DNA of 64,000 bases from the NCBI RefSeq assembly GCF_947090785.1, contig NZ_OX352320.1, positions 3,213,001 to 3,277,000 of the forward strand. Direction: 5' to 3'. Below are positions 26,534-35,365 of this stretch, in pieces. The stretch is from Rheinheimera sp. MM224. GTDB lineage: Bacteria; Pseudomonadota; Gammaproteobacteria; Enterobacterales; Alteromonadaceae. A program made the translations under genes and the position numbers. Each line of letters opens with the position of its first letter. The stretch's first letter is position 1. The notes beneath the pieces were generated by a model. That model was not told the origin of the DNA, did no database searches, and saw only the letters and a program-made list of their open reading frames with translations.

Positions 26534-27137
26534 CCGCTGCAGCGCGCAGTTGCCGCAATTGTTTATCATGTAAACCCTTAAGGGTAAACCAGCCAATTAA
26601 AGCGCCACTTAACGCCCAGGCCATATCAGACTGAGTATCCCAGACATACCCCTGAGTTCCTAAGAAAGCTTCTGCATTTTCACCTGATAACAAGGCGACC
26701 CACCATTCAATCAGCTCGTAGAAAGCGCTGAAAGCTAAGCAAAAACAGACACTGAAAAAACACTGCCAGCTTTGGCCAAAAATTAAACCTTTACGCAAAA
26801 TCAGCTCACGACAAATAATCACCGGGATAAAACCCTGAGCAAAATGCCCTACTTTATCGTAATTATTGCGCTCTCCGCCCGTCCAGTCTCTGATCCAGTC
26901 AAAGAGTGGCACTTCTGCATAAGTATAATGACCGCCAACCATCAAAATTACACAATGCAGCAATATCAATATATAAAGCAAAGGCGTCAGCGCAAAGCGA
27001 CTTTTGGTCACAGCCAGCACGACTAACCCAATCAAGGCCGGTAAAACTTCCAGAAACCAGGTAAATTGATCTTTAGGCGCAATACCAGACCAGATCAGAA
27101 CGATAAAAAATACAGCCAACCATACCCCTTGCTTCAT
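26508..27137 (-). CDS. YjdF-like membrane protein (DUF2238)
   Basis: A 209-residue inner-membrane protein with about six helices. The DUF2238 signature is clear: GGHYTYAEVPLFDW, NNYDKVGHFAQGFIPVI, then AFSAFYELIEWWVAL and GYVWDTQSDMAWALSGAL, with conserved acidic residues and histidines near the membrane face. Function is unknown in the family. ATG 27137 starts MKQGVWLAVFF. It is monocistronic and shares its terminator with the convergent lipoprotein gene. Confidence 0.85.
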   Translation of the reverse strand: MKQGVWLAVFFIVLIWSGIAPKDQFTWFLEVLPALIGLVVLAVTKSRFALTPLLYILILLHCVILMVGGHYTYAEVPLFDWIRDWTGGERNNYDKVGHFAQGFIPVIICRELILRKGLIFGQSWQCFFSVCFCLAFSAFYELIEWWVALLSGENAEAFLGTQGYVWDTQSDMAWALSGALIGWFTLKGLHDKQLRQLRAAAEKSQSQHG

Positions 27138-27332
27138 CCTGATATCACCTTTCCCAACTCGTTACGGCTATCAAACCAATAAAGCAGTCAAAATACAAGG
27201 CCAGACTGATGTAAGCCTGTTCCAAAGCAAAAATAACCTTCTATCCCCTTAACTCACCGCTGGTCACTTTTTGTAAAACAAATGCCAACATTTACCGCAC
27301 ACTGACGCCAGTTCAGCGGAGAGGATTGGATA

Positions 27333-27467
27333 ATGGAAAATACCAAACAACGATTGACGGGTTTTATACTGAGTTTTGCCAGCTTGAGTTTTATTCTCGC
27401 TATGGGTCCTTACCTGACATTAAAAACAGCACCTGCTTTAGGCACTTTGCTGACACTATTACCCTGA
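27333..27467 (+). CDS. Small membrane protein of 44 residues
   Basis: ATG GAA AAT at 27333 opens a 45-codon frame ending TGA at 27465-27467. A good ribosome-binding site (GAGAGGA) lies seven bases upstream. The product is polar at its start (MENTKQRL), then hydrophobic (GFILSFASLSFILAMG), so it probably forms one or two membrane helices. It lies 65 bases before the LytS-type kinase start, on the same strand. I do not recognise it. A role as an accessory peptide of the kinase is only an inference. Confidence 0.5.
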   Translation: MENTKQRLTGFILSFASLSFILAMGPYLTLKTAPALGTLLTLLP

Positions 27468-27531
27468 CCTCTTGTTGTTTTTTGTAAGCTACGGTAAAAC
27501 ATCAAAGTTGTCTGCTTTTGGAAGCCTTCTC

Positions 27532-28641
27532 TTGTCTGATTTTTTAAGTCGTGCTGTTGAATTATCAAGCCGTTTTAGCAGAGCCTATCTGCTCGGCCAG
27601 CTGATTTTTATCACGCTGTTTTTTGCCAGCTATCTGGTGATGATGCAACCTTTTCTGGAGATCCAGAATAACAACATAGCCTCACGTTTTCTGATCAGAG
27701 GATTGATTGACGGCGCCAGTTCATTACTGATAACGCATCTGCTGTTAAGACCTGTGCTGAAGCTTTACTTGGTTAACACGACAAAGAAACTGCTTACGCT
27801 GTCCTGGAGTTTTTTATATTTAATCGCTGTATCTTTATTCTGGTCGGGTATTTCGATGTTAACGGCCAAACTGGAGCTATTAAAAACTACTCAAATTGAT
27901 ACGGTCAGCTTTAACCACCAAAACCAGCAGGTTTTGATGGAATTCTCTCAATTTAATCAATGGCTTTTGGGTGGTTTTAATTCCCTGATTGTGTTGCTCG
28001 GTTGGAGCCTGATTTATTTATTCTGGCACAATCTGCAGCAAAAGAAGCAGTTGCAACAACAGATGCAACAAGCTCAAATTCAGCAACTGACCTACCAGCT
28101 AAGCCCGCACTTTTTGTTTAATGCCTTAAATTCAATACGAGCCTTAATTTTTGAAAATCAACAGCAGGCAGCACAGACCGTCACTCAATTATCTGAACTG
28201 TTGCGTATTCATTTACAAACCCAAATGCGCCCTGTCGCCGTTTTGGCTGAAGAGTGGCAAACCGCAGAGTTTTACCTGCAAATAGAACAGGTTCGATTAG
28301 AGCGACGACTGGCAACCCATATTGAGCTGGCTGACGATTGCCTGACACAAAAACTACCGGCGCTGACTTTACTGACACTGATTGAAAATGCGATTAAACA
28401 TGGCATCAGCCCTAATGCCGAACCTGGCTGGCTGAAAGTCAAAGCAGAAAAAATAAGCCACTCTTTGTGGGTGCTATCGGTCAGCAATAGCTACAAAGCC
28501 GCAAGCCCCTTTAAAGGCACTGGCAGTTCACTGGCTAACTTACAACAACGACTGCAGTTGCAACTGGGAGATAGTATTCGCTGTCAGCAGATTAAAACAG
28601 AGCATCAGTTTGAAGTGCGTATGGAGCTGCCTTATGTTTAA
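27532..28641 (+). CDS. LytS-family sensor histidine kinase
   Basis: A 369-residue kinase of the His_kinase (PF06580) type. Four membrane helices cover residues 20-185. A Q-rich linker (QQQMQQAQIQQL) leads to the H-box LSPHFLFNALNSIRAL with the phospho-accepting histidine. The N-box is LTLIENAIKHGI and the G-box GTGSSLANLQQRL. It pairs with the LytTR regulator, whose start overlaps its stop by 8 bases. No ATG is available; I chose TTG 27532 with GGAAG upstream, and TTG 27472 is an alternative 20 codons longer. Confidence 0.88.
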   Translation: MSDFLSRAVELSSRFSRAYLLGQLIFITLFFASYLVMMQPFLEIQNNNIASRFLIRGLIDGASSLLITHLLLRPVLKLYLVNTTKKLLTLSWSFLYLIAVSLFWSGISMLTAKLELLKTTQIDTVSFNHQNQQVLMEFSQFNQWLLGGFNSLIVLLGWSLIYLFWHNLQQKKQLQQQMQQAQIQQLTYQLSPHFLFNALNSIRALIFENQQQAAQTVTQLSELLRIHLQTQMRPVAVLAEEWQTAEFYLQIEQVRLERRLATHIELADDCLTQKLPALTLLTLIENAIKHGISPNAEPGWLKVKAEKISHSLWVLSVSNSYKAASPFKGTGSSLANLQQRLQLQLGDSIRCQQIKTEHQFEVRMELPYV

Positions 28642-29353
28642 CACTTTACTAGTGGATGACGAAAGGTTAGCCAGAGCCGAATTGCGTCGCTTACTCAGTC
28701 CTTACCCACAGATCAGTATTCAGGCCGAAGCCAGCACAGCGGAGCAGGCTTTAGAGCTGATGCAGCAGCAAGCTTTTGATTTGGTGTTTTTAGATATTCA
28801 GATGCCGGGTTTATCGGGTTTGCAGCTGGCACCACAATTACAGTCACACTGCCATTTTGTATTTTGTACTGCTTTTGACCAGTATGCGCTGGACGCTTTT
28901 GAACTTAATGCTTTGGATTATTTATTAAAGCCTGTAGCGCCAGAGCGGCTGGAAAGAACCATTCAAAAGCTGGAGCAACAACACTCTGCAGGCCAGCAAC
29001 ACAGTTACCTGCCTGAACAACATGGCATATTGCTGAAATTTGGCGAGGTCAGCCGGATCAAACGATTAAATGAAATTCAGCGTTTTGAAAGCATTGGCAA
29101 CCACACTGCGGTTTACTGCGACGATGGCAAAAGCTTTTTACACAGCTCTTTATCCAAAGTAGAGATGCGCTTAAACCCACAGCAGTTTTTTAAAGTCAGC
29201 CGCTCCGACATAGTGCGTATTGATGCTATTTCACAGATTGAACCAGGTCTGGCTGCTGGTACCCTGATTGTTGTGCTCAAAGATGGTTCTGCAGTAGAAG
29301 TCAGCCGCCGTCAGGTGCAGCAACTAAAACAGTTGTTTAATGCCTGGGGTTAA
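28634..29353 (+). CDS. LytTR-family response regulator
   Basis: A 239-residue regulator. The receiver domain is at residues 1-120: LLVDDERLARAELRRLL with acidic pocket, phospho-acceptor in FDLVFLDIQMPGLSG, and the conserved lysine in DYLLKPVAPERL. The LytTR DNA-binding domain is at about residues 140-239 (ESIGNHTAVYCDDGKSFLHS, then FFKVSRSDIVRID). It is translationally coupled to the kinase gene. Typical targets are cell-surface or uptake genes; here the target could be the next gene, but no binding repeats were identified. Confidence 0.92.
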   Translation: MFNTLLVDDERLARAELRRLLSPYPQISIQAEASTAEQALELMQQQAFDLVFLDIQMPGLSGLQLAPQLQSHCHFVFCTAFDQYALDAFELNALDYLLKPVAPERLERTIQKLEQQHSAGQQHSYLPEQHGILLKFGEVSRIKRLNEIQRFESIGNHTAVYCDDGKSFLHSSLSKVEMRLNPQQFFKVSRSDIVRIDAISQIEPGLAAGTLIVVLKDGSAVEVSRRQVQQLKQLFNAWG

Positions 29354-29464
29354 CCGTATTTCCTCGTTATAGCCCGAAAATCACTTTTTATAAGGCGTAG
29401 TCAGTCGGATCTTTTACTCTGAAACTGTTGAATCACAAACTTGGATCTTACAGAGGGTTAAAAG

Positions 29465-29725
29465 ATGAACGAAATGATGACGACTTTAAGCGGCGCTTTT
29501 GCCAAAGCTTCACTGACACAATGGCTGATTTTTTTACCCTTGTTTTTGGCTGTCTACTTTTTGCCAAGCCTGCTTGCTTTGGCTTTTAACCGCAAACATT
29601 TAAAACTGATTTTAATAGCCAATATACCAGCTGGTTTTTCCTTTATTGCCTGGGGCGCATTAATAGTCTGGGCTGTCACGGGTAAAATGATGGAGAAAAA
29701 GCAGCCAGAAAAAAGCCCTGTTTAA
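29465..29725 (+). CDS. Superinfection-immunity-like small membrane protein
   Basis: An 86-residue protein with two helices. The core YFLPSLLALAFNRKH followed by IPAGFSFIAWGALIVWAVTG matches the pattern of the Imm_superinfect family (PF14373), named after phage T4 Imm but common in bacterial chromosomes. No phage genes are nearby, so an immunity role is not supported by context. It has a strong site (GAGGGTTAAAAG) before ATG 29465 and lies 110 bases after the LytTR gene. Its stop codon lies within the loop of the following terminator. Confidence 0.7.
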   Translation: MNEMMTTLSGAFAKASLTQWLIFLPLFLAVYFLPSLLALAFNRKHLKLILIANIPAGFSFIAWGALIVWAVTGKMMEKKQPEKSPV

Positions 29726-29737
29726 TCAGGGCTTTTT
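29710..29737 (+). terminator. Terminator after the Imm-like gene
   Basis: AAAAAGCCCTG/CAGGGCTTTTT with a 6-base loop. The stop TAA of the gene lies inside the loop. Confidence 0.9.
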
Positions 29738-29760
29738 CATGCTCAGACGCTTCGTGTTGT

Positions 29761-30678
29761 TTACTGCTGCTGACGATACCATTCGCCTAAAATCAGGCTG
29801 GCAGCCACGCTGACATTTAACGATTCCACTTTACCTGTGCCAGGAATTTGTAAGGCGATATCGGCAGACTTAGCCACAGACTGAGATACACCAAACATTT
29901 CTTCACCAAAGACTATCACGACTTTAGCTGGCAACTGGCTGCTGTACAGTGATACGCCACCATGGCTTGAGGTAGTCACCAGGGTATAACCCGCTTGTTT
30001 ACATAGCTGCAATGCCAAAGGCAGGTTGTCACAACTTAAACCTTCAACAAACTCAACACCGCCTTCAGCTGTGCGGGCTGCAGCGCCATGTGCCAGTAAA
30101 TCCGGGTCTTTCATCACTATGCCACTAATGCCAAAGTGGGCGCAGCTGCGGGCTATAGCGCCTAAATTGTGCGGATTACCGACACCATCTAATGCCAGCA
30201 AGCAATCCTGCTTTTTACGGCCATTTTGAGTTAAATAACTGGCCAGTGATAACACAGCCTTACGTTTAACCAACAGCACCACACCACCGTGATGCTGACT
30301 GCCTGCTACTTTTTCAAGCTCGGCTTCAGATACCACATGGTAGGCTTTTTTATTGGCAGCCAGATATTTCATTAAATCGGCAAACTTTGGTGCCATTTGC
30401 TCGCTTAAATACAAACGCACTAAAGCTTCAGGGCGCTGCAAAAAGGCCACACGGCAGGCATTTTCACCATAAATTTTGGCTTCTTCCTGGCGATTTTGTT
30501 TTAACACTTTGGCAGACACAGCTTTAGGCTGAACAGCTTTTGTCTCTGGCGCTTTTAACGCAGCAGCGCGATTGGCTCTATTCGCCGTTGACTTCGCATT
30601 TTTTGCACCAGCGTCTTTGGTCCAGGGCTTATGCAATGGATTGGCTGTTTTTTCGCCTTTGCCTTTGTGTTGTGACAT
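29761..30678 (-). CDS. TrmH/SpoU-family RNA methyltransferase (YfiF-like)
   Basis: A 305-residue protein. The first 65 residues are a basic, Ala/Lys-rich tail. A substrate-binding domain follows (YGENACRVAFLQRPEALVRL). The C-terminal SPOUT knot is at about residues 150-305: LLALDGVGNPHNLGAIARSC, then FGEEMFGVS and LNVSVAASLILGEWYR, the three SpoU motifs that bind S-adenosylmethionine. E. coli YfiF has the same basic extension and no proven target. It probably methylates a ribose in rRNA or tRNA. Monocistronic. Confidence 0.9.
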   Translation of the reverse strand: MSQHKGKGEKTANPLHKPWTKDAGAKNAKSTANRANRAAALKAPETKAVQPKAVSAKVLKQNRQEEAKIYGENACRVAFLQRPEALVRLYLSEQMAPKFADLMKYLAANKKAYHVVSEAELEKVAGSQHHGGVVLLVKRKAVLSLASYLTQNGRKKQDCLLALDGVGNPHNLGAIARSCAHFGISGIVMKDPDLLAHGAAARTAEGGVEFVEGLSCDNLPLALQLCKQAGYTLVTTSSHGGVSLYSSQLPAKVVIVFGEEMFGVSQSVAKSADIALQIPGTGKVESLNVSVAASLILGEWYRQQQ

Positions 30679-30921
30679 AACATTTCCTGCTTGCGCCTTG
30701 CGGCCTGTAATCCTAAATGCGGCGGATTTTACCAGCTACAGGGCAACAATACTTCTATTTTTCTATCCGCAGAACAGGGCACTATTGATGACTCACAGAG
30801 CAAGCAAAACACTGAAACGCCGCAGCTATATGATCAGCGGGTCCTGTAAGTAAAATGGGGCGTACTAATGCGCCCCTGCAGATGCTGAGCTGGAGCTCGT
30901 CATACAGTTGATTAAGCTGCT

Positions 30922-31395
30922 TTATTTGGCCACTTTTGGAGTGCCGCTCCATGACTTACTAACCACCCGCCACTGGCCGTTGATTTTGGTCATGGCCAGA
31001 TAATCCACTCCTAGCCATTGTGGGTAATCCAGCATCACTTTCACCACAGCGCCGGTGTCAGTGATATCCAGAATTTGATACTGACGGTGACGCTGATCTT
31101 CATCTGGAGCCGGTTGAAAACCTTTAGCCCATTCTTCACCCGAGACACTGACAACTTTTTGTTGTTTGCCCGAGTAGCCGACTACTACTGTGTCTTTTAG
31201 GATCACCCGAAAGGCGGTTGGTGCACTGCCTTGTTCAAAAGCTTGCATCATGGTTTGCATGGCGCTGTCGATGGCGGCATATTCGGCGTGTTGTTGCACA
31301 GGAGCTTGTGCACTGACATTAGTGTTTGCAGCGGCAGACACAATCCAGCCAAGGCTCAGGCAGGTTACAACCAAGGTTTTTGCAAATGTGTTCAT
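30922..31395 (-). CDS. Secreted NTF2-like/lumazine-binding-type protein
   Basis: A 157-residue protein with a signal peptide (LVVTCLSLGWIVSAAANT). The mature part is a single NTF2-like fold of the putative lumazine-binding type: an N-terminal helix (AIDSAMQTMMQAFEQG), TVVVGYSGKQQKVVSVSGEEW, then the paired strands KVMLDYPQWLGVDYLAMTK and NGQWRVVSKSW. Such proteins often sit beside DJ-1/PfpI proteins, as here: it lies 32 bases downstream of the DJ-1 gene. The ligand is unknown. An AAGGA site lies before ATG 31395. Confidence 0.8.
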   Translation of the reverse strand: MNTFAKTLVVTCLSLGWIVSAAANTNVSAQAPVQQHAEYAAIDSAMQTMMQAFEQGSAPTAFRVILKDTVVVGYSGKQQKVVSVSGEEWAKGFQPAPDEDQRHRQYQILDITDTGAVVKVMLDYPQWLGVDYLAMTKINGQWRVVSKSWSGTPKVAK

Positions 31396-31427
31396 AAAAC
31401 TGGTTTCCTTTTAGATGAAATAAACGA

Positions 31428-32237
31428 TTAAGGTTGGGTTACGGCTGATTTCTGCTGTTGCAAGATCTGCACAACGGCGCTGGCCACCAAAGGTGCAGAC
31501 GGATAGTTCTGGCCAGTGACTAAACGGCCATCCACTTCGATATAGGGCTTCTCCGGATCCGGCGCTTTAAACAAGCCACCATGATCTTCAATGGTTTGGC
31601 GCATTAAAAACGGCAAGTGCTTAAAATAAGCGGCAGATTGGTCTTCATAATCTTCCGGGTAGCCGGTGACACGTTTACCTGCCAGCAAATACTGGCCATT
31701 GCTGAGTTTGAGGCGGACAATACCCGCTGTGCCATGGCACACCGCCGAAATCACGCCGCCATTTTTTTCGTAAATATGTCGTGAAATGTCTTGCAGCCGA
31801 ACGTCATCCACCACCTGATACATGGCGTTGCTGCCCCCGACGTAATACACAGCCTGGTAAAGAGTGGCATCAATCTCGTCCGGAGTATGAGTTTGGGTAA
31901 GGCCGGCCATAATGCGCTGATCTTTCAATCGTTCAATTAAGCGTGGGCCTAGCACCGTCGGGTCTATCGGCACTGCGCCGCCGGCAGGGGACACAAAGTC
32001 GATGGCATAACCTGCGTTATGGAAGGTATCCCAGGCATGCACCACTTCGCCAAAGCTGATGCTGGCAGGCACAGTGGAATTACCGTGGAACTTGCTGCTG
32101 GACAACACAAACAATACCCGACCAGCTGGGGTTGCTGCTGTGTCGGCTTGGGTTTTGCTGGCTTGTGCCTGCACTGTAGTTAAAAAGCCACTAAACAGCA
32201 GGCATAGCAGCAGTTGATAACATTTTTTCCAAATCAT
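31428..32237 (-). CDS. Exported DJ-1/PfpI family protein
   Basis: A 269-residue protein with a signal peptide (LLLCLLFSGFLTTVQAQA). The glutamine-amidotransferase-like DJ-1 fold is clear: VLFVLSSSKFHG, FVSPAGGAVPIDP, YVGGSNAMYQVVDD, and the nucleophile cysteine in ISAVCHGTAGIVRL. DLANA homologues act as glyoxalases, chaperones or proteases inside cells, but this one should be periplasmic. ATG 32237, with GGAG upstream, replaces a 12-residue false extension. It sits between an NTF2-like gene and an AraC-type regulator on the same strand, probably one regulatory group. Confidence 0.86.
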   Translation of the reverse strand: MIWKKCYQLLLCLLFSGFLTTVQAQASKTQADTAATPAGRVLFVLSSSKFHGNSTVPASISFGEVVHAWDTFHNAGYAIDFVSPAGGAVPIDPTVLGPRLIERLKDQRIMAGLTQTHTPDEIDATLYQAVYYVGGSNAMYQVVDDVRLQDISRHIYEKNGGVISAVCHGTAGIVRLKLSNGQYLLAGKRVTGYPEDYEDQSAAYFKHLPFLMRQTIEDHGGLFKAPDPEKPYIEVDGRLVTGQNYPSAPLVASAVVQILQQQKSAVTQP

Positions 32238-32289
32238 AGTGAAAAGCTCCGTCTCAGTTAAAGGAGCATTCACCTTAAGCGAAAATGAT

Positions 32290-33354
32290 TTAAATCAAGG
32301 TCTTGCTAGCTGTTCCCGCACTACTGAAACCTGTTTCCGCAGTGATAGCACGCTCGCGGAACAACGCAGGTGTACAGCCATTGGCCTTTTTAAAAGCGGC
32401 GTAGAAAGTTGACATCGACTGAAAGCCTGCAGCCTCCGCAATAGCTTCCAGCGTTTGATGGGGTTGTTGCAGCAGCAGGCGCTGGGTTTCGACCACCCGC
32501 AATTGTGCGACATAGTGTTTAAACGGCGTGCCGTTGTTGTCATTCAGCAACTGCGACAAGCGCGCCTGAGGAATGCCCAAACGCTTCGACACCCGTGCAA
32601 GCGTCAGGCTAGGGTCAAGATACAGCCGCTCACGGGACATCAAATCAGCCAACTGCTGCAACTCTGCGGCAGCTTCAGCTGCCGGAATTCGCCTGTCCTG
32701 GTAAGGCTCAACCGGCGCCTGACCTTGCCGCAAGCCCCATGCGACAGCCACACAGAGGTAAAGCACAAAGGAAAACGACAAAGCCCCAACAATATAAGAG
32801 GTAAAACCTGAGGTTAAATACGCCAGCCAAATCAGCCAAAGCCCGGCGTTGGCAGCAAGCAGCAATAACCTGGCGCTACCTTCAGGCAAACGATGGCGCT
32901 GCTTTACCAGTAAGGCTGTGCTGACCAGCAGATAAATTAACCAAAGCCAGTTGCCAGTGCTGACAATAGAGCCATGCCAGATGGCGGCGTAGTCTGCATA
33001 AGGCAAAAACAGATTCAGGGTAATAGCCACTATAGCCAGCACACTGCCATGCACCAATTCAAAACGCCCCAGTTCGCCGGAGGTAGAAAGGTTGGTGCGG
33101 GTGAAAAAATATAAAGCCGGGCCAATCAATAAACAAGCGGTCAGGCCGGCTTGCATCACTGAAGCTGGTGTATCTGGTAAAAAATAAAAGGCCACGGATT
33201 TGCCGGTGCGGACACTGACCATCAAAATCAGCACAGCAAGAGCACGTTGTGCAACAGATGCTTTACCGGCAAACCATAGATAAAATGCCAAAGCCAAGCC
33301 ATTAAATGCACCAAGCCCAGAGAAAAAAAACAACAGGTGTTCGTTTAACATCAT
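32290..33354 (-). CDS. Membrane-bound AraC-family regulator
   Basis: A 354-residue protein. Seven or so hydrophobic helices cover residues 1-215. The last 110 residues are an AraC-type double helix-turn-helix: LTLARVSKRLGIPQARLSQL, then NGTPFKHYVAQLRVVETQRLL and AEAAGFQSMSTFYAAFKKANG, ending GCTPALFR. This seven-helix plus AraC design is thought to sense membrane or periplasmic signals. GGGGA precedes ATG 33354. It lies just upstream of the DJ-1 and NTF2-like genes and likely controls them (inference). Confidence 0.9.
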   Translation of the reverse strand: MMLNEHLLFFFSGLGAFNGLALAFYLWFAGKASVAQRALAVLILMVSVRTGKSVAFYFLPDTPASVMQAGLTACLLIGPALYFFTRTNLSTSGELGRFELVHGSVLAIVAITLNLFLPYADYAAIWHGSIVSTGNWLWLIYLLVSTALLVKQRHRLPEGSARLLLLAANAGLWLIWLAYLTSGFTSYIVGALSFSFVLYLCVAVAWGLRQGQAPVEPYQDRRIPAAEAAAELQQLADLMSRERLYLDPSLTLARVSKRLGIPQARLSQLLNDNNGTPFKHYVAQLRVVETQRLLLQQPHQTLEAIAEAAGFQSMSTFYAAFKKANGCTPALFRERAITAETGFSSAGTASKTLI

Positions 33355-33720
33355 GAGTCCCCGCCGCTGGAACGGCACTTCGTTACCGAATCATCCTGTT
33401 ATTCGTGTTGATCTGCAATGAGTTTTCACTGAACGAACACCTTAGTGCCACAAATCCAGGAGGTAAGCTCCACTCTGGTGAGGGTATTGCAGACTATCAA
33501 GCCTTGCCATTCGGAAGCCTCAATCATGCCGTTTATGCTAACAGTTAAAAACAAACAAGGTCAGGCACTCTGTCGGGTGTGTGGTGTTACAGCACCGCAC
33601 TGCTTTGGCTCACAGAATACTTGCCTTTCTGCTCTGGCGCAGTATGCTTGCGCTTTTAGTGCGCCATCAACGCGAACACCATCTTAAAAACGATCCAAAA
33701 ACTATCTAAAGAGTGGGCTT
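33355..33720. other. 366-base gap without a convincing gene
   Basis: The region between the AraC-type gene and rlmJ holds an 80-codon frame (33445-33687, GTG start) with no ribosome-binding site, atypical Cys/Ser-rich composition and no family resemblance. I see no terminator, no palindrome and no ERIC-like repeat. It should contain the promoters of both divergent genes, but none is clear enough to place. Confidence 0.5.
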
Positions 33721-34563
33721 ATGCTGAGTTATCGTCATAGTTATCATGCAGGTAATCACGCCGATGTGATTAAACATCTGGTGCAGATTTGTATCCTGAA
33801 TTACTTAAAACGCAAAGATAAGCCTTTTTGCTATCACGATACTCATGCCGGTGCCGGCTTATACAGCCTGCATAGCGAACAAGCGCAAAAAACTGTCGAA
33901 TATCAGACAGGCATAGGCAAACTCTGGAACTATCAAGGCGCAAATGCTGATATCAAAGCTTATGTGGAGACCATCAGGCTGGTGAACGACAGCGACGATT
34001 TAGCTTTTTATCCGGGTTCACCGAAAATTGCCGATTTGTTATGTCGCGCTACAGATACCATTCAGGCCACCGAATTACACCCTAGCGATCATCCTATTCT
34101 GGCCAGCCAGTTTCAGCGTCGCAGACACAGCCGTATTGAAAAAATGGACGCATGGGCTGGCATACGCGCCATGCTGCCCCCCTTGGCTAAACGCGGCTTA
34201 GTGCTGATTGACCCGCCTTATGAGTTAAAAACCGAGTATCAGGACCTGATCAAAGGTTTAGAACAGGCAGTGCAGCGTTTTCCACAAGGTACCTACGCCA
34301 TTTGGTATCCGGTGATCGAACGTCAGGCGGTCGAAAGCTTTATTGATGCCATTGTCGATACACAAATTCGTAATCAGCTGCGGATAGAATATTGCCCACA
34401 GCCAGACGCTGAAGGTTTTGGTATGACGGGCAGTGGTATGTTGGTGATTAACCCACCTTTTACGCTGAAACAAGATATGGAAAACTGCTTAAAAGAGCTG
34501 GCACCATTGCTTTCACAAAGCCCGCTCGCCCACTGGCAAGTCACTCAACTCGTGGATGAATAA
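33721..34563 (+). CDS. rlmJ: 23S rRNA (adenine2030-N6)-methyltransferase RlmJ
   Basis: A 280-residue enzyme starting MLSYRHSYHAGNHADVIKH, the hallmark N-terminus of RlmJ (YhiR). YHDTHAGAGLYSL is the SAM-binding loop, FYPGSPKIA is the conserved second segment, and LVLIDPPYELKTEY holds the DPPY catalytic motif. GFGMTGSGMLVINPPF near the end also matches. It methylates A2030 of 23S rRNA. Possibly co-transcribed with the S1/P1 nuclease gene 11 bases downstream. Confidence 0.96.
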   Translation: MLSYRHSYHAGNHADVIKHLVQICILNYLKRKDKPFCYHDTHAGAGLYSLHSEQAQKTVEYQTGIGKLWNYQGANADIKAYVETIRLVNDSDDLAFYPGSPKIADLLCRATDTIQATELHPSDHPILASQFQRRRHSRIEKMDAWAGIRAMLPPLAKRGLVLIDPPYELKTEYQDLIKGLEQAVQRFPQGTYAIWYPVIERQAVESFIDAIVDTQIRNQLRIEYCPQPDAEGFGMTGSGMLVINPPFTLKQDMENCLKELAPLLSQSPLAHWQVTQLVDE

Positions 34564-34574
34564 GGAAATACTCT

Positions 34575-35363
34575 ATGCGTACTCTGGTTTTAGCTTTGGT
34601 GCTATTTTGTAGCCCAGTGTTTGCTTTTGGTGAATTAGGCCACCAGATGGTGTGCTCTATGGCTTATCAGTTATTAAGCCCGGTCAGCCAGCAAAAAGTG
34701 CAGCAACTGATGCAATTGCACGAACAAAACGATTTTACCAAAGCCTGTTCCTGGCCGGATCAGATACGCTCCTTGCCGGAATATCAGCACACCAAGGTCT
34801 GGCATTACATCAATATCCAGCGCTCTGACACTAAGTTAACTATGCAGCACTGCCCTGCCGAAGGTTGTGTCTTGTCGGCTATTGAACAACAACGGAAAAA
34901 GCTGACGCCTTTTGCACCGTCAAAAACTCAGCTGGAGGCTCTGCTGTTTGTTGGCCACTTTATTGGCGACTTACATCAACCTTTGCACGCTGGTTATGCC
35001 GATGATTTAGGGGGCAATAAAACTGCAGTGTATTTTGCTGGTGAGCCATCGAATTTACATGGCGTCTGGGATAGCCGTATTCTGGAAGCCGCTTCTTACC
35101 AGGATGATGCGAAGCAGCAAGCTTTGTATCGGGCGTTAAAAACTAAACAGCAGCAGTGGCAAACCGTCAGTGTGCTGGATTGGGCCAATGAGTCGGTGTT
35201 GTTAGTGAAACTGATTTATCAGGGCTATAAACCAGGTATGTTAATAGACGAGCGTTACCAGCAACAGCATCTGCCACAGCTGGAACAACGACTGCAACAA
35301 GCTGCAGTGCGTCTGGCTTTAGTGCTGGAGCACAGCTTTAATCCGGCAGCTAACGGCGGTTAA
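34575..35363 (+). CDS. Secreted S1/P1-type nuclease
   Basis: A 262-residue zinc-dependent nuclease with a signal peptide (LVLALVLFCSPVFA). The mature protein starts FGELGHQMVCSMAY; in S1/P1 nucleases the first mature residue is normally Trp and binds zinc through its backbone, so Phe here is a variation. Further ligands: CSWPDQIR, VWHYINI, VGHFIGDLHQPLHAGY with the classic H-x3-D-x-H pattern, and NLHGVWDSRI. It should degrade single-stranded DNA or RNA outside the cytoplasm, possibly also for phosphate supply. It follows rlmJ by 11 bases. Confidence 0.93.
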   Translation: MRTLVLALVLFCSPVFAFGELGHQMVCSMAYQLLSPVSQQKVQQLMQLHEQNDFTKACSWPDQIRSLPEYQHTKVWHYINIQRSDTKLTMQHCPAEGCVLSAIEQQRKKLTPFAPSKTQLEALLFVGHFIGDLHQPLHAGYADDLGGNKTAVYFAGEPSNLHGVWDSRILEAASYQDDAKQQALYRALKTKQQQWQTVSVLDWANESVLLVKLIYQGYKPGMLIDERYQQQHLPQLEQRLQQAAVRLALVLEHSFNPAANGG

Positions 35364-35365
35364 CC

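Noticed and set aside
29465..29725. Phage origin of the superinfection-immunity-like gene
   Set aside because: No integrase, structural phage gene or attachment repeat is nearby. The family is common in bacterial chromosomes.
30787..30852. Basic 21-residue frame (MTHRASKTLKRRS...) in the gap before the NTF2-like gene
   Set aside because: No ribosome-binding site and too short to judge; no conservation can be tested here.
33445..33687. 80-codon frame between the AraC-type gene and rlmJ
   Set aside because: GTG start without ribosome-binding site, Cys/Ser-rich composition unlike the neighbours and no family resemblance.
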